A stretch of DNA of 64,000 bases from Pollutimonas subterranea (lineage in GTDB: Bacteria; Pseudomonadota; Gammaproteobacteria; Burkholderiales; Burkholderiaceae_B). Below, piece after piece: positions 22,134 through 32,272 of the stretch. The notes below the pieces were generated by a model that searched no databases, was not told where the DNA came from, and worked only from the letters and a program-made list of their open reading frames with translations. The DNA lies in NCBI RefSeq assembly GCF_002849655.1, contig NZ_PDNW01000001.1, positions 124,001 through 188,000 of the forward strand, written 5' to 3'. The number at the start of each line of letters is the position of its first letter. Positions within the stretch are counted from its first letter, which is position 1. The position numbers and the translations under genes were made by a program.

Positions 22134-22448
22134 CCCTCCCCTCTCCTTTTCTTGCGCCTGATTTATTCGTTCGTATCGTTTCCCGGCTGGTGTTCGGAAA
22201 CGTCTTTTTTCATACGCCAATAATAAGTAGTGTGTGAACCGCAAGACATACGCCAGACGGGCTAAGACGTCTAGCCGCGGCAAGTTCCCGAACCGCTGCG
22301 CGGATTAAGCCGAAGGCCTGATGTGCGTACATATTGTTCCTCTCTATGATGCATTCAATAACGTCTGTATCAAATACTTAACGAACAGAAGGTGGGACTC
22401 TGGTCGCCAACGCTAACGGCCGCACGCGCAGAGTTGAGAGGAGAACGT
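22134..22448. promoter_or_regulatory. divergent promoter region between wbpM-type gene and ugd
   Basis: A 315-bp gap between divergent genes that must hold both promoters. TTGTTC at about 22335 followed by AATAAC 17 nt later is a weak candidate for the plus strand. I see no gene and no clear terminator in it. Confidence 0.4.
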
Positions 22449-23810
22449 ATGAAGGTTACGGTCATTGGCAGCGGCTACGTCGGGCTCGTAACGGGCGCCT
22501 GTCTAGCCGACGTCGGCAATGATGTTCTTTGTCTTGATATCGACCCCGCGAAGATCGCTTTGCTGGAGGCGGGCGGTATATGCATTTATGAACCGGGGCT
22601 CGACGAGATCATAAAAAAGAATGTAGCCGCCGGAAGGCTGAATTTTACGACGGACGTCAAGCGGGCCGTCGAATTCGGCACCTTGCAGTTAATTGCCGTT
22701 GGAACACCTCCCGATGAAGATGGCTCCGCCGATCTTCAGTATGTGCTTGGTGCAGCCCGCAATATTGGCAAGTACATGACCGACTACAAAGTGGTCGTCG
22801 ATAAAAGCACCGTGCCTGTCGGCACCGCCACCAAGGTCGAAGCGGTGATCCGCGCAGAGCTGGACCGCCGAAGCGCCGACATCGAGTTCAGCGTCGTGTC
22901 GAATCCGGAGTTCCTGAAAGAGGGCGTGGCAATTGAAGATTTCATGCGCCCCGACCGTATCGTTATCGGCTCCGATGACCCGAATGCCATTCATATCATG
23001 CGTACCCTTTACGCGCCTTTCCAGCGCAAGCACGATCGCCTGCTCATTATGGATTCGCGCTCTGCCGAGCTGACCAAATACGCGGCAAATGCCATGCTGG
23101 CTACCCGGATATCGTTCATGAATGAACTTGCCTTGCTGTCGGAGAAGCTGGGCACAGACATTGAACTGGTCCGGCAGGGAATAGGTTCAGATATGCGGAT
23201 TGGATGGCATTTTCTCTATCCGGGTTGCGGGTATGGGGGCTCCTGCTTTCCAAAAGACATACAGGCGCTTCTTCGTACGGCGGCAGCGGTTGGCGGGGAA
23301 TTGAAGGTGCTGACCGCCGTCGAACAGGCAAATGAGCGGCAGAAATCCGTCCTGGTCGACAAGGTGGTGGCGCGTTTCGGCCCGGATCTGACCGGCCTCA
23401 CTTTCGCGTTGTGGGGGCTCGCGTTCAAACCTGATACCGACGATATGCGGGAAGCGCCGAGCCGGGTGATTATTGCGGCGCTTTTGCGGCTGGGGGCGAA
23501 GGTTGTTGCTTACGATCCGGCAGCCATCGACGAGGCCCGGCGGGTATTTAGTCACCATGATGGCCAGTTGTCCTATGCCGCGCACCCCATGGTCGCATTG
23601 GACGATTCGGACGCCCTGATCATCGCAACCGAATGGAAAGAATTCAGAAGCCCCGACTTCGATGCAATTAAAGCAAGACTCAGGAATCCGGTCATTTTTG
23701 ATGGCCGAAATATTTTCGACCTGCATGATGATGGCTTGAAAGGCATTGAGTACTTCGGCATTGGCCGGGCTTCCCGGGCAACTGAGTTGACTATCGAGAG
23801 GGTGGCATGA
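22449..23810 (+). CDS. ugd: UDP-glucose 6-dehydrogenase family protein
   Basis: A 453-residue NAD-dependent enzyme that oxidises a UDP-hexose to the uronic acid. NAD site [20 protein letters not shown]; catalytic Cys266 in [13 protein letters not shown]-terminal domain [20 protein letters not shown]. The N-terminus is that of UDP-glucose dehydrogenase rather than the UDP-GlcNAc dehydrogenase WbpA, so UDP-GlcNAcA for the next enzymes may come from another gene, or this enzyme may have broader range. Preceded by GAGGAG. First gene of a four-gene operon; its stop overlaps the next start (ATGA). Confidence 0.9.
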   Translation: MKVTVIGSGYVGLVTGACLADVGNDVLCLDIDPAKIALLEAGGICIYEPGLDEIIKKNVAAGRLNFTTDVKRAVEFGTLQLIAVGTPPDEDGSADLQYVLGAARNIGKYMTDYKVVVDKSTVPVGTATKVEAVIRAELDRRSADIEFSVVSNPEFLKEGVAIEDFMRPDRIVIGSDDPNAIHIMRTLYAPFQRKHDRLLIMDSRSAELTKYAANAMLATRISFMNELALLSEKLGTDIELVRQGIGSDMRIGWHFLYPGCGYGGSCFPKDIQALLRTAAAVGGELKVLTAVEQANERQKSVLVDKVVARFGPDLTGLTFALWGLAFKPDTDDMREAPSRVIIAALLRLGAKVVAYDPAAIDEARRVFSHHDGQLSYAAHPMVALDDSDALIIATEWKEFRSPDFDAIKARLRNPVIFDGRNIFDLHDDGLKGIEYFGIGRASRATELTIERVA

Positions 23811-24868
23811 CACTGAAATTCGCATTGGTCGGTTGCGGCCGGATATCGAAGCGACACGCCGAATTATTGGGAAAGAACCAGATTGCCGGCGCCGAGCTTG
23901 CGGCGGTCTGCGATATTGTCGAAGAGCGGGCGGCCAGCACCGCCGAGCATTTCAACGTGCCGGGTTTCATCGACATGCATCGCATGATGCGCGAGATCGA
24001 CATTGACGTTGTTGTGGTGCTTACCGAGAGCGGACATCATGCGCGGCACGTAAAGGAACTTGCACCCTATGGCAAGCATATTGTCGTGGAAAAGCCGATG
24101 GCCCTTACCCTCGACGACGCCGACGACATGATCAAGGCGTGTGACCGGGCCAGGATCAAGCTGTTCGTGGTCAAGCAGAACCGCTTCAATGTACCCGTCA
24201 TGAAACTGCGGGAATCACTGGAGCGTGGCCGTTTCGGCAAGCTCGTAATGGGAACCGTACGCGTACGCTGGTGTCGTCCCCAGTCCTATTATGACCAGGA
24301 CGCGTGGCGAGGCACATGGGCGCTTGATGGCGGCGTGCTCACCAATCAGGCCAGCCATCATGTAGACCTGCTTGAATGGATGATGGGCGAGGTGGATAGC
24401 GTCGTCGCCATGAGCAGCACCGCACTCGCCCATATCGAGGCGGAAGATACCGCTGTCGTAATACTGCATTTTCGCAATGGCGCGCTGGGCTGCATAGAAG
24501 CGACCACGGCGGTAAGGCCCAAGGATCTTGAAGGTTCTATTTCCATACTCGGAGAAAAAGGCGCGGTGGAAATCGGGGGATTTGCCGTCAACGAAATGAA
24601 GGTCTGGAATTTTGTCGAACCGGAACCTGAAGACGATGAGGTTATGGAAAAGTATTCGGTCAACCCACCCAACGTGTATGGGTTTGGCCACCAGGCCTAT
24701 TACGGCCACGTCGTCGATTGCATCGTTAATCAGAAAAGACACATGGTGGATGGTCTCGAAGGACGAAAAAGCCTGGAGCTCATTAATGCGATCTACGAAT
24801 CGATAGAAACCGGACGTGAAGTAAAACTGCATTTTCGTCCCAAATATTCGAAACTGGGAGCCTCGTAG
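23807..24868 (+). CDS. wbpB: WbpB/WlbA-type sugar-nucleotide 3-dehydrogenase (Gfo/Idh/MocA)
   Basis: A 353-residue oxidoreductase with N-terminal NAD-binding Rossmann fold ([18 protein letters not shown]) and the family EKPMALT motif; the C-terminal half has [20 protein letters not shown]. The pattern matches WbpB/WlbA, which oxidises C3 of UDP-GlcNAcA before transamination by WbpE/WlbC. It sits directly beside the acetyltransferase and aminotransferase of that pathway, which supports the call strongly. Overlaps ugd by 4 nt and the next gene by 1 nt. Confidence 0.87.
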   Translation: MTLKFALVGCGRISKRHAELLGKNQIAGAELAAVCDIVEERAASTAEHFNVPGFIDMHRMMREIDIDVVVVLTESGHHARHVKELAPYGKHIVVEKPMALTLDDADDMIKACDRARIKLFVVKQNRFNVPVMKLRESLERGRFGKLVMGTVRVRWCRPQSYYDQDAWRGTWALDGGVLTNQASHHVDLLEWMMGEVDSVVAMSSTALAHIEAEDTAVVILHFRNGALGCIEATTAVRPKDLEGSISILGEKGAVEIGGFAVNEMKVWNFVEPEPEDDEVMEKYSVNPPNVYGFGHQAYYGHVVDCIVNQKRHMVDGLEGRKSLELINAIYESIETGREVKLHFRPKYSKLGAS

Positions 24869-25347
24869 TGAACGAGCCCAGCATAAGAAACGTCTCCGTC
24901 GCCAACGTCAAGTTCGGCGCCCGGGTTACCTTGGTCAATCCAGTTAATCTCTATGGCTGCACGCTGGGCGACGATGTGTTTGTCGGCCCTTTCGTCGAAA
25001 TCCAGAGCGGCGTCAAAATTGGCAACCGGAGCCGCATACAGTCTCATGCCTTTGTGTGTGAACTGGTTGAAATCGGTGAAGACTGTTTTGTTTCCCACGG
25101 GGCCAAGTTTGTAAATGACCTGTTCAGCCACGGCGGGCCTGCGCGCGGCAACAAGGCGCTGTGGATGGCGACCCGTTTAGGCAACAGGGTATCGATAGGC
25201 ACCAACGCGACCGTACTGCCGGTACAGATTTGCGATGACGTGGTAGTCGGTGCCGGTGCAGTGGTAACACGAGATATTGTCGCGCCTGGCGTTTATGCAG
25301 GTAGTCCCGCACGTAAGATAAGAGACTTCCATGATCAAATTTCTTGA
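24868..25347 (+). CDS. wbpD: WbpD/WlbB-type sugar N-acetyltransferase (left-handed beta-helix)
   Basis: A 159-residue acyltransferase built almost entirely of hexapeptide repeats (for example VFVGPFVEIQSGVKIGNRSRIQSHA reading in six-residue turns, shown here in part), ending in VVGAGAVVTRDIVAPGVYAG. The family acetylates the 3-amino group of UDP-GlcNAc(3NH2)A with acetyl-CoA. It starts with GTG at 24868, sharing one base with the previous stop, and overlaps the aminotransferase by 17 nt. Confidence 0.87.
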   Translation: MNEPSIRNVSVANVKFGARVTLVNPVNLYGCTLGDDVFVGPFVEIQSGVKIGNRSRIQSHAFVCELVEIGEDCFVSHGAKFVNDLFSHGGPARGNKALWMATRLGNRVSIGTNATVLPVQICDDVVVGAGAVVTRDIVAPGVYAGSPARKIRDFHDQIS

Positions 25348-26443
25348 TTTACATTCCCAATACAAACACATGCAGTCCGAAATCGATGAGGCCATCGCAG
25401 GCGTCATACGGGACTCCGCTTTCATAGGCGGTGAGGTGGTGGAGACGTTTGAGCGCAAGTTCGCCGCGTATCAGCAGGCGGAATATTGCGTCAGTGTGGG
25501 CAATGGCACGGATGCCATCGAGATCGTGCTCGAGGCCATGAACTTTCCTCGCGGCGCCGAAGTCATCGTGCCCGCCAACACCTTTATCGCCACAAGCGAG
25601 GCGGTGACCCGTAGCGGATGCAAGGTGGTGTTTGCGGATGTGGACCCCGTCACCTATACCCTCGACGCGGCCGATGTGCGCAGTCGCGTTACATCGCGAA
25701 CCGTTGCCATCATCGCGGTCCATCTCTACGGCCATCCATGTGACATGGATGCGCTCATGGAAGTGGCCCATGAGTCGGGCTTGAAGCTTATCGAAGACTG
25801 CGCGCAGGCGCATGGCGCCGAATACAAGGGCCGGCGTGTCGGTGCCATCGGGCATGCTGGAACGTTCAGTTTCTATCCAGGAAAGAACCTGGGCGCCTAT
25901 GGCGATGGCGGGGCCATCACGAGCAATGATGAACGATTGGCGCGGCAGTGCCGCATGATCGCCAACCATGGCCGTATCGACAAGTATGATCACCAGTTCG
26001 AGGGCCGCAATAGTCGGCTGGACGGAATCCAGGCTGCCATCCTTACGGTCAAGCTTCGCTATCTTGATGCATGGATAGATCGTCGCAATGAGGTGGCCGC
26101 GTTTTATTCGGCTCAGCTCGAGAATATTGATGGCCTGGTATTGCCTCGTATCGCCGATCAGTGCCGCCATGCCTTTCATCTATTTGTCGTGCGTACCCCA
26201 TCGCGTGAGGCGTTGGCAGCTTTCCTGAAAGAGGGTGGCATACAGACCGGGGTACATTATCCGATTGCACTACCCAAGCTTCAAGCTTACCGCTACCTGG
26301 GCGAGCCGGACCAGCATATGTTCGCCAATCGCAACGACGGCCACCTGCTGAGCCTTCCGATCGGTGAGCATTTGACCGAACAGGAGCTTGCGGATATTGC
26401 CGATGCGGTGAAGACGTTTTGCGTGCAGGCCGTGACCGCATAA
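25331..26443 (+). CDS. wbpE: WbpE/WlbC-type sugar-nucleotide 3-aminotransferase (DegT/DnrJ/EryC1/StrS)
   Basis: A 370-residue PLP enzyme. The PLP lysine is Lys185 in SFYPGKNLGAYGDGG; the upstream EDCAQAHGAEYKGRRVG is the usual cofactor-binding region. In the pathway it transaminates the 3-keto intermediate from the WbpB-type enzyme using glutamate. Last gene of the four-gene operon; it converges on the amidotransferase operon with 28 bp between stop codons. Confidence 0.88.
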   Translation: MIKFLDLHSQYKHMQSEIDEAIAGVIRDSAFIGGEVVETFERKFAAYQQAEYCVSVGNGTDAIEIVLEAMNFPRGAEVIVPANTFIATSEAVTRSGCKVVFADVDPVTYTLDAADVRSRVTSRTVAIIAVHLYGHPCDMDALMEVAHESGLKLIEDCAQAHGAEYKGRRVGAIGHAGTFSFYPGKNLGAYGDGGAITSNDERLARQCRMIANHGRIDKYDHQFEGRNSRLDGIQAAILTVKLRYLDAWIDRRNEVAAFYSAQLENIDGLVLPRIADQCRHAFHLFVVRTPSREALAAFLKEGGIQTGVHYPIALPKLQAYRYLGEPDQHMFANRNDGHLLSLPIGEHLTEQELADIADAVKTFCVQAVTA

Positions 26444-26444
26444 G

Positions 26445-26480
26445 CACGAAGCCGGCGCCAAGTGCGCCGGATTATCGTGC
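26445..26480. terminator. hairpin in the convergent junction of two sugar operons
   Basis: CCGGCGC at 26452-26458 pairs with GCGCCGG at 26464-26470, and outer arms GCACGA / TCGTGC extend it. It spans the gap between the two stop codons. There is no T run, so its efficiency as an intrinsic terminator is doubtful. Confidence 0.4.
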
Positions 26481-27602
26481 CTGGCCCCGGCAAAGCGTTG
26501 TATAGCTGCGCTGAAACAAGTTCCACAATGGCTGTTCGGTTCCGTAAAGGCTGTGCGGTTTTGGGTCGCGACTCAGGTAGGCCGACAGGTCTGCCGTGGA
26601 CCAGCCCATTTTCTTGATGAAGTATTGCTTATCGCGTTCCAGGTCTGCGTCGCTGGCATACGCTATTCCTTCAAGACCTTCGAGTGCCTGTTCGCGGCTG
26701 AGTTGCCCCGCGGCCACGAGTGTTCCCAGATGCAGGCGGCGTTTATCGACGCCGAACTTGTTCGGAAGAATATAGCCTTGGTAGAAGCGGGTGAATATGG
26801 ATTCATAGTGCTTGTAAGGGTATGGCTTATAGCCATACTTCTCGGTCAACTCGGTAAGCGCCTCGAATTTATTGAACGGCATCATGTCAAGGAATGATGT
26901 CCATCGAATGCGGTTCAAGACGCGATACCGCACATAATCCATGGTACCGATCACGGGAAAGGTCTTCATCTGCACTTTGCCGAAGTTGCGGGCCACCGCT
27001 TTGATGTTTGTCTTGTCATACTTGAACCAGTTCCAGCCCGGCGGCATGCGCATGCCTTCAGTGGCCTGGTTGGTGCCCGCGAGAATGTATTGAGTGCTGT
27101 GCTGGACGGCCAGCCGATAATTCACCCCCAGCATCGCATTGTCGTAGAGCAACTCCACATCAATGACATCGGCGTCGAAGAACGCCTGCATCAGCTTCTT
27201 GTATTCGGGCCAGTCTATGACATGAGTGTGCAGATCCACACCCAGGCCTTGCACGAGGTTTGCGATATTGTGCTGTGCCAGCTCGCTGTTCCAGCCATTG
27301 TCCATATGCGCAGCAAGAGGCCGCAATCCCAGCTTGACAGCCTGATACAGCACCCATGAGCTATCTACGCCGCCGGATACGCCCACGATGCAGTCATAGC
27401 GCTTGTTTTTCCCAGCCGCTTTGATCTGGGCGACAAGGTGGTCCAGCTCCGCTTTCTTGGCGATTGGGTCCTGATGGATGACGTCCTTGGAAAGGACGAG
27501 AAATTGGCTGCAATAATTGCAGACCCCTTGGGCATCGAAATTAATATCCGACGCGGTCGTGTCCATGACACAACGGGTACATACTTGGTACGGTCGACTC
27601 AT
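26472..27602 (-). CDS. wbpG: WbpG-type N-acetyl sugar amidotransferase
   Basis: A 376-residue member of the PP-loop N-acetyl-sugar amidotransferase family. N-terminal zinc-ribbon-like cysteines (CTRC at 8-11, CNYC at 28-31) precede the ATP pyrophosphatase loop SGGVDSS at 76-82. In Pseudomonas, WbpG with HisH2 and HisF2 converts an N-acetyl to an acetamidino group on a diamino-uronic acid; HisF2 and HisH2 homologues are the two genes just upstream here. Last gene of the long operon. Its presence predicts an amidino substituent on the polymer. Confidence 0.88.
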   Translation of the reverse strand: MSRPYQVCTRCVMDTTASDINFDAQGVCNYCSQFLVLSKDVIHQDPIAKKAELDHLVAQIKAAGKNKRYDCIVGVSGGVDSSWVLYQAVKLGLRPLAAHMDNGWNSELAQHNIANLVQGLGVDLHTHVIDWPEYKKLMQAFFDADVIDVELLYDNAMLGVNYRLAVQHSTQYILAGTNQATEGMRMPPGWNWFKYDKTNIKAVARNFGKVQMKTFPVIGTMDYVRYRVLNRIRWTSFLDMMPFNKFEALTELTEKYGYKPYPYKHYESIFTRFYQGYILPNKFGVDKRRLHLGTLVAAGQLSREQALEGLEGIAYASDADLERDKQYFIKKMGWSTADLSAYLSRDPKPHSLYGTEQPLWNLFQRSYTTLCRGQAR

Positions 27603-27604
27603 TG

Positions 27605-28366
27605 CTAGTGCTCCTGAAGTTTTTCAAGCTCCGCATAGGGCGGGTAAGTAATCAACACGGCCCGGTGCGGCCCATGAAGTACAAATAACGATCCGGCGGC
27701 AGCCGCCGAGGCGCCGGCGTCGATGACTGCCTTGATGTCAGCAAGGCTTCCCGCCCCGCCCAGGGCGATCAGCGGTACCTTCAGCGCTTCGGCGGCTTGC
27801 CGGACCAATGCCAGGTCGTAGCCTGTCATCGCGCCTTCACGGTCTACTGCGGCAATAAGTATTTCGCCGGCACCCGCTTTGACTGCGGCTTGAGTGAAGT
27901 CCAGCCAGTCTTGTTCGCGCTTGCGCCCGCTACGGCTTTCATACAGCATGGGCTTTTTTAGCCAGTCACGCTTGACATCCACTGAGACGACGACGCTCTG
28001 GCTGCCAAACCGATCGGCGATTCGTGAGATGAGATCCTGTTGATCAAAGACCGCGGACTGCAGGCATATTTTTTCTATCCCCAGGTTGAACAGCCGTGCG
28101 GCCTGGTCTACCGAGCGGATTCCACCGCCATAGCAAACAGGCATGAAACACTCTCCCGCGATCTGTTCTATCGTTGCATAGTCGGGTACACGGCCGCGCC
28201 TCGATGCATCGATATCAAGCACGATCAATTCGTCCACTTCCTTATCATTGAAGATGCGGATCGCGTTGATGGGATCGCCAATGTATTTGGCGTCTTTGAA
28301 TCTACGTGTCTTGACCAGGCCGCCATCGCGCAGGAGCAGTGCCGGTATCACCCGGTGCTTAAGCAT
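27605..28366 (-). CDS. hisF2: HisF-like cyclase/ammonia-channel partner for sugar amidation (HisF2)
   Basis: A 253-residue TIM barrel of the HisF family (VIPALLLRDGGLVKTRRF; VCYGGGIRSVDQAARLFNLG; VVVSVDVKRDW). It diverges from true HisF and is linked with HisH2 and WbpG, not with other histidine genes, so it very likely serves the amidotransferase complex by channelling ammonia. It overlaps hisH by 8 nt and is separated from the WbpG-type gene by 2 nt. Confidence 0.87.
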   Translation of the reverse strand: MLKHRVIPALLLRDGGLVKTRRFKDAKYIGDPINAIRIFNDKEVDELIVLDIDASRRGRVPDYATIEQIAGECFMPVCYGGGIRSVDQAARLFNLGIEKICLQSAVFDQQDLISRIADRFGSQSVVVSVDVKRDWLKKPMLYESRSGRKREQDWLDFTQAAVKAGAGEILIAAVDREGAMTGYDLALVRQAAEALKVPLIALGGAGSLADIKAVIDAGASAAAAGSLFVLHGPHRAVLITYPPYAELEKLQEH

Positions 28367-28985
28367 GCGGAAGCCCCACGAACGCGCTGATTAGCCTTAG
28401 TCCGAAACGATGGCTTTTTTCAGGATGGAACTGCACGCCGGACAAATTGTTTCGTTGAAACGCCGCCACGAACTGCCTGCCATAATTTGTGATGGCAATA
28501 GGGTCGTTCGGGTCGTTGCACGACACAAAATAGGAATGCACGAAATAGAAGCGCTGCTCGCCCTCGTCCGTCGCCAGCAAAGGATTTTCCCGGGGCACCT
28601 GAACGGTGTTCCAACCCATGTGCGGCACGCGTAGCCTGGAATCGTCCGCGAATGAAAAACGCCGAACCCGGGCATCGATCCAGCCCAGGCCGGGCATGGT
28701 GCCTTCCTCGCTTCCCGCGCACATGAGTTGCATTCCCAGGCATATTCCCAATACTGGAATAGACCTTTCCAGCGCGATCGTGGTCAGCGCCGGAATCAGG
28801 CCGCGTGCATGAAGTTGCGATATGCCGTAATCAAAGGCGCCGACGCCGGGCAGTATCAGCTTTACCGACTCCGACACTTCTTCCGGTGAAGAGATTCGGC
28901 GTGCTTGTCCGCCAGCCCGTTCTATCATTCGTATGACAGAGTTGACGTTTCCAGTGCCGTAGTCGAGGACGGATATCTCAGCCAT
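28359..28985 (-). CDS. hisH2: HisH-like glutamine amidotransferase (HisH2)
   Basis: A 208-residue class I glutaminase. Catalytic Cys82 in VLGICLGMQLM, and His/Glu in GVQFHPEKSHRFG. It should hydrolyse glutamine and pass ammonia through the HisF-like partner to the sugar amidotransferase. The ATG at 28985 gives the normal HisH N-terminus (ISVLDYGTGNVNSV) and overlaps the asparagine-synthase gene by 8 nt. Confidence 0.88.
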   Translation of the reverse strand: MAEISVLDYGTGNVNSVIRMIERAGGQARRISSPEEVSESVKLILPGVGAFDYGISQLHARGLIPALTTIALERSIPVLGICLGMQLMCAGSEEGTMPGLGWIDARVRRFSFADDSRLRVPHMGWNTVQVPRENPLLATDEGEQRFYFVHSYFVSCNDPNDPIAITNYGRQFVAAFQRNNLSGVQFHPEKSHRFGLRLISAFVGLPHA

Positions 28986-30876
28986 TTTCGGTGCAGCCCG
29001 ATTGTTCGTACCATTTAAGGAAATTGACCCAACGCCACACTTGTGTGGTACATGGCGCTTTACCGCTGGCAATCGAATCGAACTGACTCAGCAAGGCCCG
29101 CGCATTCAGGAAGGGGATGTCATGGCTCGTTTGCAACCACTGTCGAACGCTTTCGGATTTTTCGATAAACCACGATGATTCCGGCGTCTCGAAACCTATC
29201 TTATCTTTGCGGTCCAGTAACTCGTCCGGCACGATGCCACGCAGGGCGGCACGAAAAACGCTTTTTGTTTCGCCGCTGCGGGATATCAAATAATGCTCCG
29301 GCAGTGAAAACAACAGGTTGGCCAGGGGCAAGGTCAGAAACGGCACGCGGCTCTCCAGGGAGAACTGCATGGAATTGCGGTCGCCTTCGCGCAGGTAGCC
29401 CGGCAGATGCCGGTTTGTCAATGAACTCGCGAGTCGTTCCATGACGCGGCGGCCTTTGGCGCTGGGCAGCGTTTTCTCACGTTCAAACACCATGCTGACG
29501 CCCGCATCGGCAAGCGCCTCGGCGTTGATCCACGATGGCGTGAAACTGCGCCCCATCGCTTTGCTGGCGACCCCGAACAAGCTGTCGGGCAGAGTGATGG
29601 CTGCCAGGTATTGCCACGCCCGCCCATAGCTGCGTCCCGGCCAGCGGGCCCAGTTCCTGGCGAAGCGCTCGGCACCAGGCAGGTCGCCGCACTCGAGCAT
29701 GCTCAGCATCCTGTGTCCGGGGTAGCCGGCATAGCCTGCCAATAACTCGTCGGCGCCTTGTCCTTCCAGGGTGACGGTTATGTTGTTCTCATGAGCCAGT
29801 TGGAACACGCGATACTGCGCGTAGGCGCTGGTGCTGGTGAATGGCTCGCCCTGGAGATGAATCAATTTGTCCAGGTCGCGGGCCAGGTCTTCACCGGAGG
29901 CACTCACCTTATGTGCCTTGGCGCCCGTGAACTGGTTGATCCGGTCGATCCAGCCTTCCTCGCATTGCTTGTATCCCGGTGCGATGTAGCTGAACGTATT
30001 GATGGGCTGGCTGGGATCCAGGTATCGCATTGCGCAGACGATTGCCGACGAGTCGATGCCGCCGGAAAGCGCCGCGCCCAGGGGCACATCACTGCGCAGG
30101 TGCAACCGCACATTGTGAAGAAATTGTTCGCGGACAGCTTCTGCGGCCTGGTCGAAAGTAAGCGAGCTGGTTTGGGTGAGGTCCGGCTGCCACCAGGTCT
30201 GTTGCGTACTGGCGGCTGGGTTGCTCAGGTCGACCTCCATCCAGTGCCCCGGCAGTAGTTGCTGGATTCCGTTGATGAACGTTTGTTGCTGATTGTCGAA
30301 GTCGCCATGCACCAAGTAGTCGTAGCAACGTTGCCAGTTCGCCTGGGTTCTGTCTTGCCGCAGCGTGCACAGCGCGGCGGGTTCCGAGGCAAAACGGAAA
30401 GAGTCGGGCTTCTGTTCGAAATAAAATGGCTTGATGCCAAAAGCATCTCTTGCGCAGCTCAAGGTCCGTTTGCTGGCATCGTAGACGACAAAGGCAAACA
30501 TGCCTTCCAGGCGCACCAAGCACTCGACGTTCCATTGTTGCCAGGCCTTCAACAGTACCTCGGTGTCCGAGTCGGAGTGAAAGGCATGGCCGAGCAGGAT
30601 CAACTCCTGCCTGAGCTCGCGGTAGTTGTATATTTCGCCGTTGAAGACGATGCTGTATCGTCCGCCTCGGGTACGCATGGGTTGATGCCCCGCGGCACTC
30701 AAGTCAATGATCGACAGTCGGGTGTGCCCCAATGCCAATTGGCCGTTGCAAACGTCGAACAGTTCGCTGCCTTCGTCGTTCGGGCCTCGCTTCTTGAGCT
30801 TGCTGAGCGAGTTTGCCAGTCTTCCATGCAGATCGCGCGGTGGTTCAGCCCACCAGCCGCCAGTGATGCCGCACAT
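28978..30876 (-). CDS. asnB: asparagine synthase (glutamine-hydrolysing)-like amidotransferase
   Basis: A 632-residue two-domain enzyme: N-terminal Ntn glutaminase with Cys2 (MCGITGGWW) and the ATP-dependent synthetase domain with SGGIDSS at 271-277. In polysaccharide loci such homologues amidate uronic-acid carboxyls; in Bordetella O-antigen, WbmE is proposed to form uronamides in this way. Within this operon a role in uronamide formation is more likely than asparagine supply, but that is inference. Confidence 0.87.
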   Translation of the reverse strand: MCGITGGWWAEPPRDLHGRLANSLSKLKKRGPNDEGSELFDVCNGQLALGHTRLSIIDLSAAGHQPMRTRGGRYSIVFNGEIYNYRELRQELILLGHAFHSDSDTEVLLKAWQQWNVECLVRLEGMFAFVVYDASKRTLSCARDAFGIKPFYFEQKPDSFRFASEPAALCTLRQDRTQANWQRCYDYLVHGDFDNQQQTFINGIQQLLPGHWMEVDLSNPAASTQQTWWQPDLTQTSSLTFDQAAEAVREQFLHNVRLHLRSDVPLGAALSGGIDSSAIVCAMRYLDPSQPINTFSYIAPGYKQCEEGWIDRINQFTGAKAHKVSASGEDLARDLDKLIHLQGEPFTSTSAYAQYRVFQLAHENNITVTLEGQGADELLAGYAGYPGHRMLSMLECGDLPGAERFARNWARWPGRSYGRAWQYLAAITLPDSLFGVASKAMGRSFTPSWINAEALADAGVSMVFEREKTLPSAKGRRVMERLASSLTNRHLPGYLREGDRNSMQFSLESRVPFLTLPLANLLFSLPEHYLISRSGETKSVFRAALRGIVPDELLDRKDKIGFETPESSWFIEKSESVRQWLQTSHDIPFLNARALLSQFDSIASGKAPCTTQVWRWVNFLKWYEQSGCTENG

Positions 30877-30928
30877 AAATATCTCCTTGGCCGTGCCAAA
30901 ACTATTGGGTTTCTGGTGATTGTTTTTT

Positions 30929-32272
30929 TCACTTCGTCGACGCGCTGCTCATGGCTTGACCAGTGGCAAGCACATCGACTGCGGGAGTCTCGCTTTCACC
31001 GGTGTTTCGATGCCGTGTTGCCCTGAGGATGATTCCAAAATACAGGGCGAACAAGACGATTTCGTGTGCCACAAAGGCATCCAGCAAGAAACTGATGCTT
31101 TGCTGGGAACACAGAAGCAGTACTCCGGTAAGCGTGAAGAAGTAAGTGACTTGCCATCCCACCGCTTTCTTGACGTTGTGGTTTAGGTTCAACACCACGC
31201 TCAGTGGACTGACCATGAAACGTACCCCGGCCGCCACCGACAGCGGGCCAGCAAACTCGCCGGCCCGTGCCCAGTTTTGGCCGAATACAAAGGAGAATAT
31301 TTCAACGCCATACAGCATGAATAGGGCGCAGAACGGTGTTGCAATGCATCCTAGAAGGATGAAGATGCCGACGATATAGCGACCCAATGCCGCTGGACTT
31401 GTGCTGTCCAATTGGGTCGTCTTCTGATACAAGACTTCGGAGATTGCGCTCGAAATTAGAAACAGTGGTAGGGACAGCACCTTTACGGTGAACCCAAACA
31501 ATCCCGTCTCGGACGCCGAATAAAAACTGGCAACAACGAATAGCGGAACTTGTGTGGCGCTGCTGTCGAACAGTGCGCCCCACATGGAGAACAATGGAAA
31601 GCGTCGATATCGTTTGCCATTGCTCCTGACCGCCGTTGAACTGACGAAATGGCGCTGTTCCGCCATGGATGCAAGATTCGCTTTGACCAGTGCGATCAGC
31701 CCCAGTACATGTCCTGTTATGTGCCCGATAATCAGCCCGATTGAACTGGCGCCTCCGTATCCAAGCAGGCATTGCGTACTTCCAATGCCGATTCCATGAA
31801 GCGCCCGGGCCGTGGCCAGCTGGCGAAACCGCTTGCCGCGGTTATTCCAAAAAACCATAATCTGCGTGCATGAGGTCAGGGCCACGCTTAATGGCAAGGC
31901 ATGGATCCATTTACCCATTAAAGGGGTGTCCGCGACGGCCACTATTTGCGCTTCGAATACAAATATGCCCGCCTGCAGCAGAGTAACGAATATCAGCGTA
32001 ATGGCACCCGACAACACCACGATATTCAGGGCGTCGCCATCGTCACGCGGGAGCATGATGGCCGTTTCGTAACGGGCGGCCGCCACAATGCTCAGTACGG
32101 CGTTCATGGCCGTGAACAAGGCCAGGACCCCGAAATCGGCCGGTGTGTAGAGCCTGGTCAGGATAGGGCTGACGGCAACGGTGAACAGTTGGGCTGCTAT
32201 GGTTCCCGTCATCAGCGTGATGACGTTCTTGAAGAATTCGCCTCTGAAATTGAACTTTCTAAACGTAAACAT
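30929..32272 (-). CDS. oligosaccharide flippase (Wzx-like)
   Basis: A 447-residue integral membrane protein with about 12 hydrophobic helices, starting NVITLMTGTIAAQLFTVAVSP and containing PILTRLYTPADFGVLALFTA, the recurrent first-helix motif of the polysaccharide/Wzx family. It should flip undecaprenyl-linked repeat units across the inner membrane. Overlaps the aminotransferase gene by 14 nt and precedes asnB. Confidence 0.88.
   Translation of the reverse strand: MFTFRKFNFRGEFFKNVITLMTGTIAAQLFTVAVSPILTRLYTPADFGVLALFTAMNAVLSIVAAARYETAIMLPRDDGDALNIVVLSGAITLIFVTLLQAGIFVFEAQIVAVADTPLMGKWIHALPLSVALTSCTQIMVFWNNRGKRFRQLATARALHGIGIGSTQCLLGYGGASSIGLIIGHITGHVLGLIALVKANLASMAEQRHFVSSTAVRSNGKRYRRFPLFSMWGALFDSSATQVPLFVVASFYSASETGLFGFTVKVLSLPLFLISSAISEVLYQKTTQLDSTSPAALGRYIVGIFILLGCIATPFCALFMLYGVEIFSFVFGQNWARAGEFAGPLSVAAGVRFMVSPLSVVLNLNHNVKKAVGWQVTYFFTLTGVLLLCSQQSISFLLDAFVAHEIVLFALYFGIILRATRHRNTGESETPAVDVLATGQAMSSASTK

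Noticed and set aside
27605-28985. hisF and hisH as histidine-biosynthesis genes
   Set aside because: They lie between an asparagine-synthase-like gene and a WbpG-type gene in a polysaccharide operon, without other his genes, matching the sugar-amidation pair instead.
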